A DNA stretch of 64,000 bases, taken from the NCBI GenBank assembly GCA_004369085.1, contig ML210176.1, positions 62,001-126,000 of the forward strand. Reading direction: 5' to 3'. Under the pieces are notes generated by a model. The model did not search any database, had not been told where the DNA came from, and worked only from the letters and a program-made list of their open reading frames with translations. The DNA comes from Coprinopsis marcescibilis (lineage: Eukaryota > Basidiomycota > Agaricomycetes > Agaricales > Psathyrellaceae). Shown in pieces: positions 1 through 10,248 of this stretch (the first letter of the stretch is position 1; every line of letters begins with the position of its first letter). The position numbers were made by a program, and so were the translations under genes.

Positions 1-178
1 TGGAGGCGCGTAGCGCGGGAGGTGTATGGTTGTGCAGATTTGTGAAAATACACGCATTTGACGATTAGTACTAATCTTGCGTCTATGAAATTTCTGTTAG
101 GTGTGTTTCTACAATGTTTACAAATTGATTTCTTGACATGACTTGTTCGCTAACTTCTTCGTTGATGGAACGCCGCCT
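1..178. other. 3' flank of the first esterase; no gene seen
   Basis: This short AT-rich stretch lies downstream of the minus-strand esterase stop codon. It probably carries that gene's 3' UTR. No ORF or repeat is supported. Confidence 0.4.
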
Positions 179-1992
179 TTAAACACCTGACAACAAGTTC
201 GAGAACTGAGATCTCAACTCTAACAGCTTTGGGATGGAATCGCAAGTCGCATCTAAAAGACGCGGGGGAGCGAATGAGATTCCCGTTTGATTCTCGCGAT
301 TCCCAAGCTGCACGAGCGTATCCGAGGAGGGGTCGTATTTGGGCCAGTTCAGGGAGGTAAGTCCACTTGTTGGGTTCTTCGCAAATGCAACCCAGGCAGC
401 TTGAATGGTGTTTGAAAGCGCGGTCTCTTCTGGACTTGAACTGGAGCTGATGTCGCGATATGTTCCAAATATCAAGGGAATCTCCGAACTATGGAAAGCC
501 CGGAGATCTGACCGAGTGGAAATTCCGGGGAATATCGCTGAAGTTGCAGAAATGAGATAGGGCTTCACGGGGTGACGAAATTGCTCTAACCTTCGTAATA
601 GTAGCGCCAGGTGGGCACCCCAAGTCCTGCCCGTATCCCCGAAATCGTGGAAACAGGACACGTAATGGTGACCTGTGTTGATATGTCTGAAATTACTTGC
701 GTTAAGAATGGCGGCGAGTTTCCTCGGCGGGCGAGGTTCGCAGCGACTGTGAACGTATCCAAGTCGTTGGCGAGGGACCCAGTGAGGGCAGGTACGCGTA
801 GAAACTGTCCTGCTTCAGTCCTCGACTGGTAATTTGAGAAAACAAGAACATCTAAACTGCAATTGAGCATTATCACCGCAGTACTTCTGATCAACTTGCC
901 ATCTGTCACTAGTTTCACGAACGGGATACCCTCCCTGAGGATGGTAGCTATGATATCTCGCCACGGTATGGTCTTCATGCAGGTCAACTGATCGGGTGTG
1001 GGTTCTCGAGAAAAAGGGTGGTCAGATTCATACGTTAACGTTCCAGAAAGCCTCTCACCTGTCCCACAACCTACCACACCAGCGACTGTTCTCCATGGCC
1101 CATCGTCAAATGTCGGGGAGGCAGCGTTGCTCAGATCGTAGACGCTTCCGGATTGCTCGATGAGACCTACGATTCAGACTTAGCTAGAGGAACACAGACA
1201 GATGGCCAGCAAAGCCAGACCTTTGACAAGCGTGTCATTGGGGTACGCAAGCGTGTATAACGCGAGTGAGGTCGCCCCAGCACTATGCCCAACGAGAGTA
1301 ATCTGGGCTGGGTCGCCTCCAAATGATGCGATATTGTCGAAGACCCATTGAACCGCGGCTCTCTGGTCCAGTAGCCCAAAGTTCTGCGTAACATTGGGGT
1401 TGACAAGCTGTGGTGCGCCGGGCTGGCCAAATATGTTCAGTCGGTAGTTGATGGTGACGACAGTGACGTCGTGGCTTTGGACCAGCCGTTTGGCGTCGTA
1501 AACTTTGAGTCCGCTCTGTAAAACCAGCTTTGCGTTAGTATTAGTTGAGGCTGGCCCTTGATATGTAGTACGAACAGTTCCGAACTGAAATCCACCACCG
1601 TGGATCCATATGAGAACGGGGGTATTCCGAACGTTTCTGCGGCTAGGTGTCCAGATGTTGAGGGTCAGGCAGTCTTCAGATTCACGGATTGAGTCATTCT
1701 GGTGTGAGAGCACAAGATAGTTGGCGACAATTGGATTTATAAGCTGAGGGCAAGCGTCTCCGAATGAAGCTGCAGGGAAGGTGGACCTGAAGCTTTCTGG
1801 GAATCTGGGAGCCTCCCACCTTCCCGCAACGGCATATGGGATCCCCAGCCACTGCAGAACTCCTGGGATTGGCCGGCTCCCCGAAACGGGTCCCAGGCGG
1901 GTCTTGACATGGAGCCCATCTGATTCTACGGATGCATCTGAAAGGGTAAGCTTTGCAAGGAAAAACAACAGTAGTAGGAGGGGTGGAGACAT
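179..1992 (-). CDS. Secreted type-B carboxylesterase/lipase (copy A), multi-exon
   Basis: Predicted alpha/beta-hydrolase of the carboxylesterase type B family, which cleaves carboxylic esters outside the cell. The start at 1992 is preferred because it opens a hydrophobic signal peptide (MSPPLLLLLFFLAKLTLSDA) and a TATATATA box lies at 2020-2028; an in-frame ATG at 2082 is further upstream. Visible motifs: the LGPVSGSRP and GIPYA N-terminal blocks, EDCLTLNIW, the oxyanion-hole block IWIHGGGFQFG, NYRLNIFG, GLLDQRAAVQWV and the nucleophile elbow GHSAGATS. A candidate catalytic His lies in AFHSSEIPLIFGTY near the C-terminus. Introns interrupt the frame near 1.16-1.21 kb, between about 0.9 and 1.1 kb, and near 0.5-0.65 kb, so the exon borders are approximate. 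The next gene upstream, on the same strand, is a paralogue, so this is a tandem duplication. The elbow has His where the family usually has Glu (GESAG). Confidence 0.88.
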
Positions 1993-2019
1993 GATCCCCT
2001 TCTCGGTGCGAGGAGCCCC

Positions 2020-2028
2020 TATATATAT
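2020..2028 (-). promoter_or_regulatory. TATA box of esterase copy A
   Basis: A run of alternating T/A (TATATATA on the minus strand) lies about 30 bp upstream of the signal-peptide ATG at 1992. This supports that start over the longer upstream frame, although it would make a very short 5' leader. Confidence 0.5.
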
Positions 2029-2082
2029 GTCCGACCGTGGACCCTTTGGGCCATTCTGGGGCGCTTTAACATCACTCTCCAC

Positions 2083-2417
2083 TACCTTTAAGGAGGCAAA
2101 TTAAATGCACACGTGCCACGATCTTAGTAAGCGCCTATACGGGCGCTTCTAATAACCATGGCGAAGCCAGGCCTTTGAAGTTTGTTTATAGTGAATCAAA
2201 CTGAATTTAGAACATGATCAAACAGGGGAACTCATCCGAAGAATCGGAAACGTAAGTCACTGAACCCAATACGCAGAACGTAATCCGCCTACAGAGATAA
2301 GAAATCGAAAGCGACTAGACAATAAAATACAAATACAAATACAAATAATCATAGCGATAGCCAGAAAGAAAGAAATTCGAATGAAAAGTAATAAAGATAT
2401 AAAACGACTCGGATGCG
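2083..2417. other. Intergenic spacer between the two esterases, with a short ATACAA repeat
   Basis: AT-rich spacer with no supported gene. Around 2327-2348 a short (ATACAA)n run of about three units is visible. It probably holds the 3' UTR of copy B and the distal promoter of copy A. Confidence 0.4.
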
Positions 2418-4373
2418 TTAAACGCCAGCCAATAGAGCATTAAACTGCATATTCAAGTCGAGGAGTGTCGAAATACTGTCGCAAGTAGCGTCCAAAAGAT
2501 GGGGAGAAGCGAATGACGCGCCGTCGAGATTCTCCCGGTCTCCAAGCTGAACAAGTGTGTCGGAGGTCGGGTTATATGTCGGCCAACCGAGAGTTGTGAG
2601 GCCAGTAGCTGGGCTACGCGCAAATGCAACCCACGCATTACCCAAGGTCTGTGATAACGCGATTTCGGTAGCAGGTGCGTTGTTATGAATCTCGGCATAC
2701 GTTCCAAAGACGATAGGAATTTCGGATCCATGGAAGGCACGGAGGTCTTGCCGGGTCGAAATTCCAGGGAATATAGCTAATAGTTACAATTACCTGTCAG
2801 TGTTGATACTCCCCTTGTTAATCCTGATCGATTTACCTTGGTAACGATATCTCCATAGTGTGACCCCGTTTCCAAATCGCTGGTCAGCTGATTTAACAGT
2901 TGGGCAATTACCTCCGACCTGGAGGAAGTTGTTTCAGTAAATGCCATGTGGCTTTCGAACTGAACTTCATGACCGCACCTGAGTACCAATGTCGGCGATT
3001 ACTTGGGTCAAGAACGGTGGTGAGTTGCCCCGAATGACCAGGTTCAAGGCGACGGTCAGGGCATCGGCCTCTTGGGCAACATTTCCAACAAGCGCTGGGA
3101 CACGCAAGAATTGGCCGTTGCCCATACGAGCCTCATAGTCGGAGAAGATCAGGCGCTCTGAAGGTACGCTCAGCAACGGGTCGCAGTAAAGCCTAATTCA
3201 GTAAACCCACCGTCCGTGACGAGCTTGAAAAAGATGATTCCAGCGTTGTTTGCAGCAGTTATCAGATCTTGCCACGGCTTCCCCTGCATGCAAGTAAATT
3301 GGACAGAGGTTGGCGCTGTTGAAGGCGGTTATGGTGGGAAGGCTATGGAGCAAACAATATGGGTGAAAGCACTTACAGTTTCCGCAACCAACTGCCTCAG
3401 CGACGGTATGCCAAGTGGCATCGTCTAGTGTTGGTGACGATAGATCTGCTAGTCCGTACAGCCTGTTTACACGATAACTGAAGTTAAGATATATTGTAAC
3501 GAGAACGATTGGAAAGATTCTCACCCTCCAGATTGCTCGATGATTCCTGATGGGAAGGACAATTAGCACAATGTCTCAATATCTCAATATGTACGAGCTT
3601 TACCTTTAACAATGGTGTCCGCAGGGTACGCAAGTGAGTATATGGCTCCAGAAGTACCACCAGCACTCTGACCGAAGATCGAAATGCGGTTGGGGTCTCC
3701 ACCAAAAGCAGCAATGTTGTCATAGACCCATTGAATGGCTGCCCTCTGGTCAAGGAGACCAAAGTTCTGGGAATCGTTGGGGTTGACGAGTTGTGGTGCG
3801 TTCGGCTGTCCAAATATGTTCAGCCTATAGTTAATGCTGACGATAGTGATGTCATCGTGATTCTGCACGAGTTGTCTGCCGTTGTAGACTTTGAGTGCAC
3901 TCTAATCACTGGGTTAACATCATGCATTCCAATGACGAAGGTGATACACTCACTGCTCCGAACTGGAAACCACCGCCATAGATCCAAATAAGAACGGCGG
4001 TGTTCTGAGGTCGGTTCTTGCTAGGCGCCCAGATGTTGAGAGTCAGACAGTCTTCCGATTCGACGAGAGGGTCGTCCTGATGAGCGATCTCAAGGAACTT
4101 TGCGATGGCAGGACTAACCAGCTGGGGACATGTGTTACCATAGGTCGTAGCGGAGAAAGTCGACGAATGGGTTGCTGGAGGTACTGGGGGCTGCCACCTG
4201 CCCGCCGTGGCGAATGGGATTCCCAACCACTGGCGTACGGTGTTGACAGGACGACTCCCAAGAACAGGTCCCTGCTGTGTGTTAACCAGCAGTCCGACGC
4301 CGTTGCCCTGCTGCGCAAAGGCAGCAGCAACGTACAGGGAACCGAGCAAAGCGTGCAGAGCTGGGAATCGCAT
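2418..4373 (-). CDS. Secreted type-B carboxylesterase/lipase (copy B), multi-exon
   Basis: Paralogue of the downstream esterase, with the same block order. The start at 4373 opens a signal peptide (MRFPALHALLGSLYVAAAFA); an in-frame ATG at 4463 would add 30 residues in front of it and hide the signal. Motifs: TQQGPVLGSRP, GIPFATAGRW, EDCLTLNIWAPS, IWIYGGGFQFG (oxyanion hole), SINYRLNIFGQP, GLLDQRAAIQWVYDN and the nucleophile elbow GQSAGGTS. The C-terminal exon carries the candidate catalytic His in AFHGSEIPIVFGTY and ends near-identically to copy A (LDATCDSI). Introns split the gene near 3.87-3.95, 3.55-3.61, 3.2-3.4, about 3.0 and 2.8 kb. A TATA-like CATAAATA lies about 60 bp upstream. Gln replaces the usual Glu of the GESAG elbow, which is known in some fungal lipase-like members; activity is an inference. 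Confidence 0.88.
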
Positions 4374-4815
4374 GGTGGGTTCAAGGAATTGCGATCGCTT
4401 GATGGAAACGTAAATCCTGCCAGCTGCGATGGTATTTATGACTTTTTGGAGGCCTATAAGCACCGTGAACTCGACACAATCAGAGAAACATCAAAGAACC
4501 GTGGAACCACTCAAGAATCGGCGGAACAGTCCAACGGACACAAATTAAAGTCTGATGCTTGGCATCTGTGCCTCTGTGGTGAGTTTCTTGATGATATATA
4601 TGTACCAATCTATCCAGTTGGGGCACCCTGAACGCTGCCGTTAGGCTGCAGGCTGTCCCGTGTGTCCCATGAATCTCCATGCCGATCGTCATCGGCGGGC
4701 AGAGGAACCATCGGAGCGGTAGAGTAGCCACGCGACACATCCGTATTTGGCAGAGGACTCCCACATGTAATTTCCTTGCCCATTTCGCTCAAAGTTACGT
4801 CAGCGGGCAAGTCTA

Positions 4816-5226
4816 ATGGTTTCCCCTTACCTTCCTCATGCACTCTATGCCACCGCCTTGACCTCCATCGCTATTCACCTCGTAGGCCAGCGCACGGAAA
4901 GCGAGGAGCAGAGATCGCGCTATGAGTCGCGAATTTCGATGCTGCAGCAGCTGAGGGACCACTTGCGTTCGCCAAACCCATCACAGGACGAAATCGAGCG
5001 CTTGAAACGGCTGTCACGACCTCTGGATTACGACGCCCAGAAGTCGCCAGAAGTTACGCTTGGATGGCGGGATGTCTGGTTCGGAAGAAAGCTTCCGAGT
5101 GATGGTGGAGAAATGAGTGAATGGGACAAAAAGGATCTGGAACAGCGTACGTTTGATTCGGTCGTACCTGTGTCACCAGCTGACATTGTATTCGCAGTGA
5201 AAAAGGCAATGGAGGGAAAGTCATAG
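4816..5226 (+). CDS. Small uncharacterised fungal protein, 136 aa, N-terminal hydrophobic segment
   Basis: I do not recognise the family. The single-exon frame begins MVSPYLPHALYATALTS, with a moderately hydrophobic stretch at about residues 5-24 that could be a membrane anchor or targeting signal. A charged, probably helical or coiled-coil region follows (ESEEQRSRYESRISMLQQLRDHL, roughly residues 28-50), then a Trp-containing block (LGWRDVWFGRKLP) and a hydrophobic C-terminal helix (DIVFAVKKAM). Codon use and the ordered charged pattern look like real coding sequence. It converges with the receptor gene on the opposite strand (about 200 bp apart) and diverges from esterase copy B. Mitochondrial inner-membrane location is only a guess. 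Confidence 0.6.
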   Translation: MVSPYLPHALYATALTSIAIHLVGQRTESEEQRSRYESRISMLQQLRDHLRSPNPSQDEIERLKRLSRPLDYDAQKSPEVTLGWRDVWFGRKLPSDGGEMSEWDKKDLEQRTFDSVVPVSPADIVFAVKKAMEGKS

Positions 5227-5430
5227 CCCATACATCGACCACCTTGTTTTTTAAACGGAAGAATATATCAATTTCTGATCCTTCGCTTCGCCTTCAAGTG
5301 ATGCAAGCAAGATGCAAGTCGCAAGTCCAAGGTAAAAGTCCCAAACAGAAAAATAAACTACGCGTACAATCGGCCCATTTCTGCCCTACCGAGCAGCTTC
5401 TCGTCTTCAACCACGAACTACAGACTCTCT

Positions 5431-7089
5431 TCACGATGGAAGTTGGCCAAAGTCGTCCTCGTCGTCCTCGGTTCGCAACGTTCTGTGGGCACTCGAACTG
5501 GGGTGACGAGCCGACGAGGAGCCCGAGGGTTCGGGTGCATGCCTCCTACCCCTGTTGTCCTCATAAGGACTGGGATCCATGGTTTCCCGGGTCCATCCAG
5601 TTCCCCACGGACCCTTGTTGGGTTGATCGTCCTCTTTTTCTGGTATTTGAGGTAGCCGTCCGTGTTCCCCGGCGTTGTCAGAACTGACGTTTATTGCCTG
5701 TCCGGCGTCCTCTTCATCGGTGGTCTGGTCTTCGCTTGCCGAACTGCCAACCACGAGTTCGTATCTGGTCGTGAAGAAAAGGACAACATTGAACAATCCA
5801 CTTAAGGAGAACAGTGTCCTTGCGAACAGGGTGAACTGGTATGGGACCTCGAAGTGGGAGAAGTAGAACCAGCGGGAAAAGCTTTGAGGTGTTATGCAGA
5901 TCAGATAGACAATGGGGTAACTAGAATCGACATTAGCTGTGGAACGGGCAAATCCTTTTAGTTCACTCACACCAATAGTTGGTTCGCCATCTGTCGAAGT
6001 TCCTGGTCATCTTCTGCATCCATGCCCAAATGATCCCCTGTACGGTTTCTACCCAACGTAAGCTTCCCTCGCACGACAAAGTACCCCAGCCCATAGAGGA
6101 TTGCCGTCACCACCCCAATAGTCCACATCCAGATATATTCAGCCATAATCTGGGTCACACGGTGTTTTCTGGGAATCCAACACCCTGCAGGCAGAGACAC
6201 ATTAAACATAATCGCAATAACAACTGAAGTAACTCACAAAAATTGGTAGGGCCCATCAAATCGTTCCTATGGACAGCGAACGAAATAACCGTGATCAGGA
6301 GCACGACTGTCCAGACTGCCATTGTAAAGAATTTGGCTAAATGTTTTGGAGCTTTCCATCGAAGAATGAGTATGCAGAACGTTTGCACCGTGATTGCCTG
6401 TCAAATCGTTGTCAGTCGAAGAGACCTAGGTCAAGTCGTTGATACCAACCAGGGTCCTGTAGCATTGTCAGCAAGGTTGGTGGCCCAAGGGATACAGACA
6501 GAACGTACGTAAAATCAATTGCATTCGTCCCAATTAGCTTAATGTAGCCTTGGGCAACACAAAATGTGTCATGCGTGATCGACTAGGGGATAGATGAGGG
6601 CAATATTCTCTGTGGAAAGGCGGCCAAGACGAACTCCGTCAAGAACCCATCGAAGAGTCATGGTTGCGCCTAGTAGCATCAACTCATAAGCAATCCAGCT
6701 ACAGGGTTGATTTGCAACAAAATCTAAACATACCAATGGAGCGAAGCACTTCGCCAACCATGAGACTAATGAAGAGACTGGAATCGCAAGCATCCTCTTC
6801 TCGTTTCTCAAGCTGCTTTCGGAAGGATCTCCGGAGGAAGAGAAACTGTAATTCGTAGGTCAGTGACCATTTGTATCAGCGTTCGACGATAGCAACGCAC
6901 CAGCTTATACGAAAGCAAGCCTAACGTAGCGATCCCAGAAAAGCTGTGGAAGATCGTGTTGGTCCCATGTGAAGAGAAGGAGTATGCGTTTTGAGGGTCG
7001 ACTTACATCGAGGCTTCAACAGTTATGAACATGCTAACCTGCTGCCCGATAGTGAACCCTGTCGATTCTTTCTCAACGGTTGTCGCCAT
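5431..7089 (-). CDS. Seven-transmembrane receptor, Git3/cAMP-receptor-like GPCR (405 aa, 9 exons)
   Basis: A plasma-membrane GPCR of the fungal Git3/Dictyostelium-cAMP-receptor-like type, likely a nutrient or extracellular signal sensor. All exons join in frame: 7089-7007, 6943-6901, 6845-6734, 6669-6635, 6582-6509, a 7-nt micro-exon 6456-6450, 6397-6238, 6184-5971 and 5920-5431, giving 1218 nt and 405 codons plus stop. TM1 spans GQQVSMFITVEAS through GIATLGLLSYKL. A loop with LRRSFRKQLEKREED follows, then TM2 (LFISLMVGEVLRSIG), RWVLDG, CVAQGYIKLIG into TM3 (TLAITVQTFCILILRW), TM4 (FTMAVWTVVLLITVISFAV), the WCWI motif typical of the family, TM5 (YIWMWTIGVVTAILYGLGYFVV), TM6 (YPIVYLICITPQSFSRW) and TM7 (LFARTLFSLSGLFNVVLFF). 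The long C-tail is acidic and Ser-rich, with likely phosphorylation sites. It is not a STE3 pheromone receptor. Confidence 0.88.
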
Positions 7090-8300
7090 GGTGTACCACA
7101 GGAAGGGGAAAAGAACTGAGGTTAGCACACCTTCATTATGAAGAATCCAAGCTTCTTAGCCCTGTCACAGATATGTCACCTGGTGCTGTGAAATGATACA
7201 AAATGCTAAGAACGGCCTGTGAACGTGCGTCGCTTGTCAAGCGGAAAACATTGGAGTTGCTGTGCAGTCATTAGCGTCTCGGGTTCTCGCGAAGGGCTCC
7301 GCGGACAGAAAGGGGGCAATTGAACGAATTAGGATGTTTGCGGGGTGTGTTGAAGGGAGAAGGCAATGTGGACATGATTGAACACGATCAACAGCGGAAT
7401 TGCGGCGTGAGCCCTGAGAAATGCTTCTTTCTTACCTTGTTTCCATCGCTAGCAGTGCCTGGAGTTTGACACTCGCTGTTCACTCAAGCGCTCAAAGGCT
7501 ATGTAACAGAAAGCCGGAATCCGACACGGCACCCGTACGCAAGCGCATAACTACTGGGCGCCCTAGACCGCGAACCCCATGGGTGCACCAACCGTCGTGC
7601 ACCAAAGTGAGATTTCCACTGATTCGAAAGAAAGGCTACCAATCAATGAACCCGAGCAGACTTTCAGAGATGATTGTGAATCCGCTTTTTCTTATGATTA
7701 TTGGAAACGAGTTACACGACAGCTCACCTTCTGGTTCCAGACGCATCTTTCACTATTTGAATGGTTGTTCGCGGTCCTATATGCCGTTAGTCGATGCACT
7801 TGGGCGCAGAGGCTCACATAGAGTTGCAGAGTTGAGAATTCAAACCCTCGCCACCTTTGCGTGACCACACTAAAGCGTCAAAACAGCGCGTAAACAAGAT
7901 GACCCGGAGACCTATCGAGAGTGGGTTATTTCTCAACTTCAGCTTAATTTGGGTCACTCTAGTGCAGGGAAAGTCAAAAGCCGGCCAACGCAACCCAAAG
8001 TCAAGAGAAAAATAATCGCAGAAGCAAAGAGATGGGTGAGGGTGCGGAAACTTTGAAGTTAGGGGGTATCTGATAACTCAATTTCGATATCGTAGACATC
8101 GGAGGTGTGTGCCTTTCATAACCTCCGTAGAGTTGAAAAAACAGGTTTAAATTCCCACTAGCTTCATGTTCAAGATACAAATTCCTACTATAGCTCAACA
8201 ACGAACTCAATCCTAATGATAACGCGTGAAAGCACAACCTCTGTCTATATCCATCCAAGGAACCGTAACTTTGAATTTAGTACTGTGCTTCCACCATCCT
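7090..8300. other. 1.2-kb intergenic region without a supported gene
   Basis: Several short frames occur here (for example 7421-7864 plus), but none has recognisable motifs, a signal peptide or credible splice continuation. The region should hold the GPCR promoter at its left end and the 3' UTR of the asparaginyl-tRNA synthetase at its right end. Confidence 0.4.
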
Positions 8301-10248
8301 CTAAGGAGTGGCACGACCAGGCCATCTAGGCGAAATCAGCACCACATCTCAGCATATCTGAAAGCAAACACTTACCTAGGATATAGAGAGCATTCTCGGA
8401 CGGTGTACCTGTTGGCGAGCCAGGCAAGGAAACGCTCAACGCCTAGACCGTAACCACCGTGTTCGCAGGTACCATACTTGCGCTGGTCAGTAAACCAGTA
8501 GTAAGGCTCAGCATCAATTCCTTCGCGCTTGTAGGCGGCAAGCAACTCTTCAGCATCAGCAATCCTCATCGACCCACCTATTTTTTTCAATCAGCAAAAC
8601 CTTCGAAGAAAGAGAAAGATGACATACCAACAATCTCTCCGACGTTAGGCATCAAGAGATCACAACTCTCCGTGAAGACAGGGCCGCCTTCCTGACCTGG
8701 TGTGGTGGTGGCCTTCTTCATGTAGAACGCCTTCAGCTCTGCGGGGAATCCGTGTAAGAAAATAGGAGTTCCGATCTTATCAGTCATGTATCGCTCAGCA
8801 GCCTCCGCGATATCATCTCCGACTTTGTGGTCGACCAGCAAAACCTTGCCAGATCCATCTGTGGTAGGGTTGCCCTGCTCATCGACCTTGATGGGGTTAC
8901 CTTGCTCGTCTTCTGCTGGATGCTGGACACCGTGCTCGTTTAGCCAAGCAATGGCATCAACATAGTTCATGCGGAGGAAAGGACGTGCGGGGGGCTTGAA
9001 GTCGGGGTTGAGCTGCTTGACGAGGGCAGCAGAGGTGGGGTTGGCCAAGAGGCTGTCCACGGTCTTGCAGATGACATCTTCGATGTGGTTCATCAGGTCG
9101 TCAAAGTTGATAAATGCCAGCTCTGCCTCGAGATGGGTGTACTCGCTGAGATGGCGTCTCGTGTGGCTGTTCTCCGCGCGGAAGCTCTCCTGAATGCAAA
9201 AGACGTCTCCCAGACTGGGAAGACAGGTTTCGAGGTAGAGTTGGGAGCTTTGGGTGAGGAATGCAGGTTGGCCATAATAGTCGAGCTTGAAGAGGGTTGC
9301 GCCACCTTCAACTTGAGTTTGGACGAGGCATGGTGGGGTGACCTCGATCAGATCATTGGATGTGAGGGCGTCACGGAAGGCAGTGAGCATGAGAGCACGA
9401 AGGCGAAGGATGCTGGAGGCGGTTTCTCCACGCAAAACGAGATGGCGAAGATCTGCTTGGATAGATGGGTCGGATTTCTGTTGTGATGGTCGTATCAATT
9501 CGAATAAACCATATTCAAGGGTCTCACCTCGTTGAGACGGTTTGTGAAGGCGTCGTCAGCACCTGGGGCTGGTCCAAGAGGTTTCCAGTAATCAACGATC
9601 AGTTCGTGGCCACCAGGAGCAGTTTTCCCTTCGGGTACTTGCTGAAGGGTTCCGACAAGCTCGACGGATGATTCCAGTGTGAGGGTTAAGGCACTGTAGG
9701 TCTGTGCTACACGTCCAGAGAGGACAGCTTGGAGATAGCCAGTACCATCTCGCAGCACAACGAAGATGATATCCTTCTGCTGGCGGAGACGGTGAACCCA
9801 ACCAAAGACGCGAACCCGCTGCGTCCTGAATTTCTCCAGATGCGTGATTTTCGACTACAAACGCGATAAGCTTTCGCAAATCGTTTTAAAGTTTAGCAAG
9901 TACCTTGGTGGCCTTTGGCAGAGATTCATCTTCGACCAGCACGATCTTCTTGCTATCCTCAAGCAATCGTTCCCGCTTCTCCTTCTCGTCACCTTTAGCC
10001 TTTCGTTCACGTTCCTCGAGCTCTTCTTGCTTTTTGCGCTTCTTCTCGATACCCTCTGCAGTCTTTTTGGCTTTCTTCAGCGATGATTGGGTTGGTTCAG
10101 CATACTCGACCGTCAAATCCTTTCTGATAAGGGGGCTCGCGGTGGAATGGTTGTAAACGGCAACACCGAGGGTTTGGTATGGCGCTTCAATGGACCCAGT
10201 CCCGGTGGTATCTGAGCCGGCTGCTTCATCGACGTATATAGAGGCCAT
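8301..10248 (-). CDS. DED81: Cytosolic asparaginyl-tRNA synthetase (class II)
   Basis: Charges tRNA-Asn with asparagine for cytosolic translation. The start at 10248 gives [13 protein letters not shown] followed by the [11 protein letters not shown] block and a Lys/Glu-rich helical N-terminal extension (about residues 55-105), as in eukaryotic AsnRS. Next comes the OB-fold anticodon-binding domain ([40 protein letters not shown]). The catalytic domain has motif 1 around [25 protein letters not shown], motif 2 ([21 protein letters not shown]) and motif 3 ([12 protein letters not shown]), ending [13 protein letters not shown]. The last exon is tiny: the intron 5' of it starts GTAAGTG and ends CCTAG, and the stop lies at 8301-8303. 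Other introns lie near 9.84-9.90, 9.49-9.53 and 8.58-8.63 kb. The gene symbol is that of the yeast orthologue. Confidence 0.95.

Noticed and set aside
4610..4843. 77-codon minus-strand open frame divergent from and overlapping the small gene at 4816
   Set aside because: It overlaps the start of the better-supported plus-strand gene and lacks motifs. The Asp/Pro-rich content is not distinctive.
5431..7089. Idea that the GPCR is the pheromone receptor partner of the 46-kb pheromone
   Set aside because: The helix pattern and the WCWI block fit the Git3/cAMP-receptor type, not STE3, and the genes are 39 kb apart. The window does not look like a classical B mating locus.
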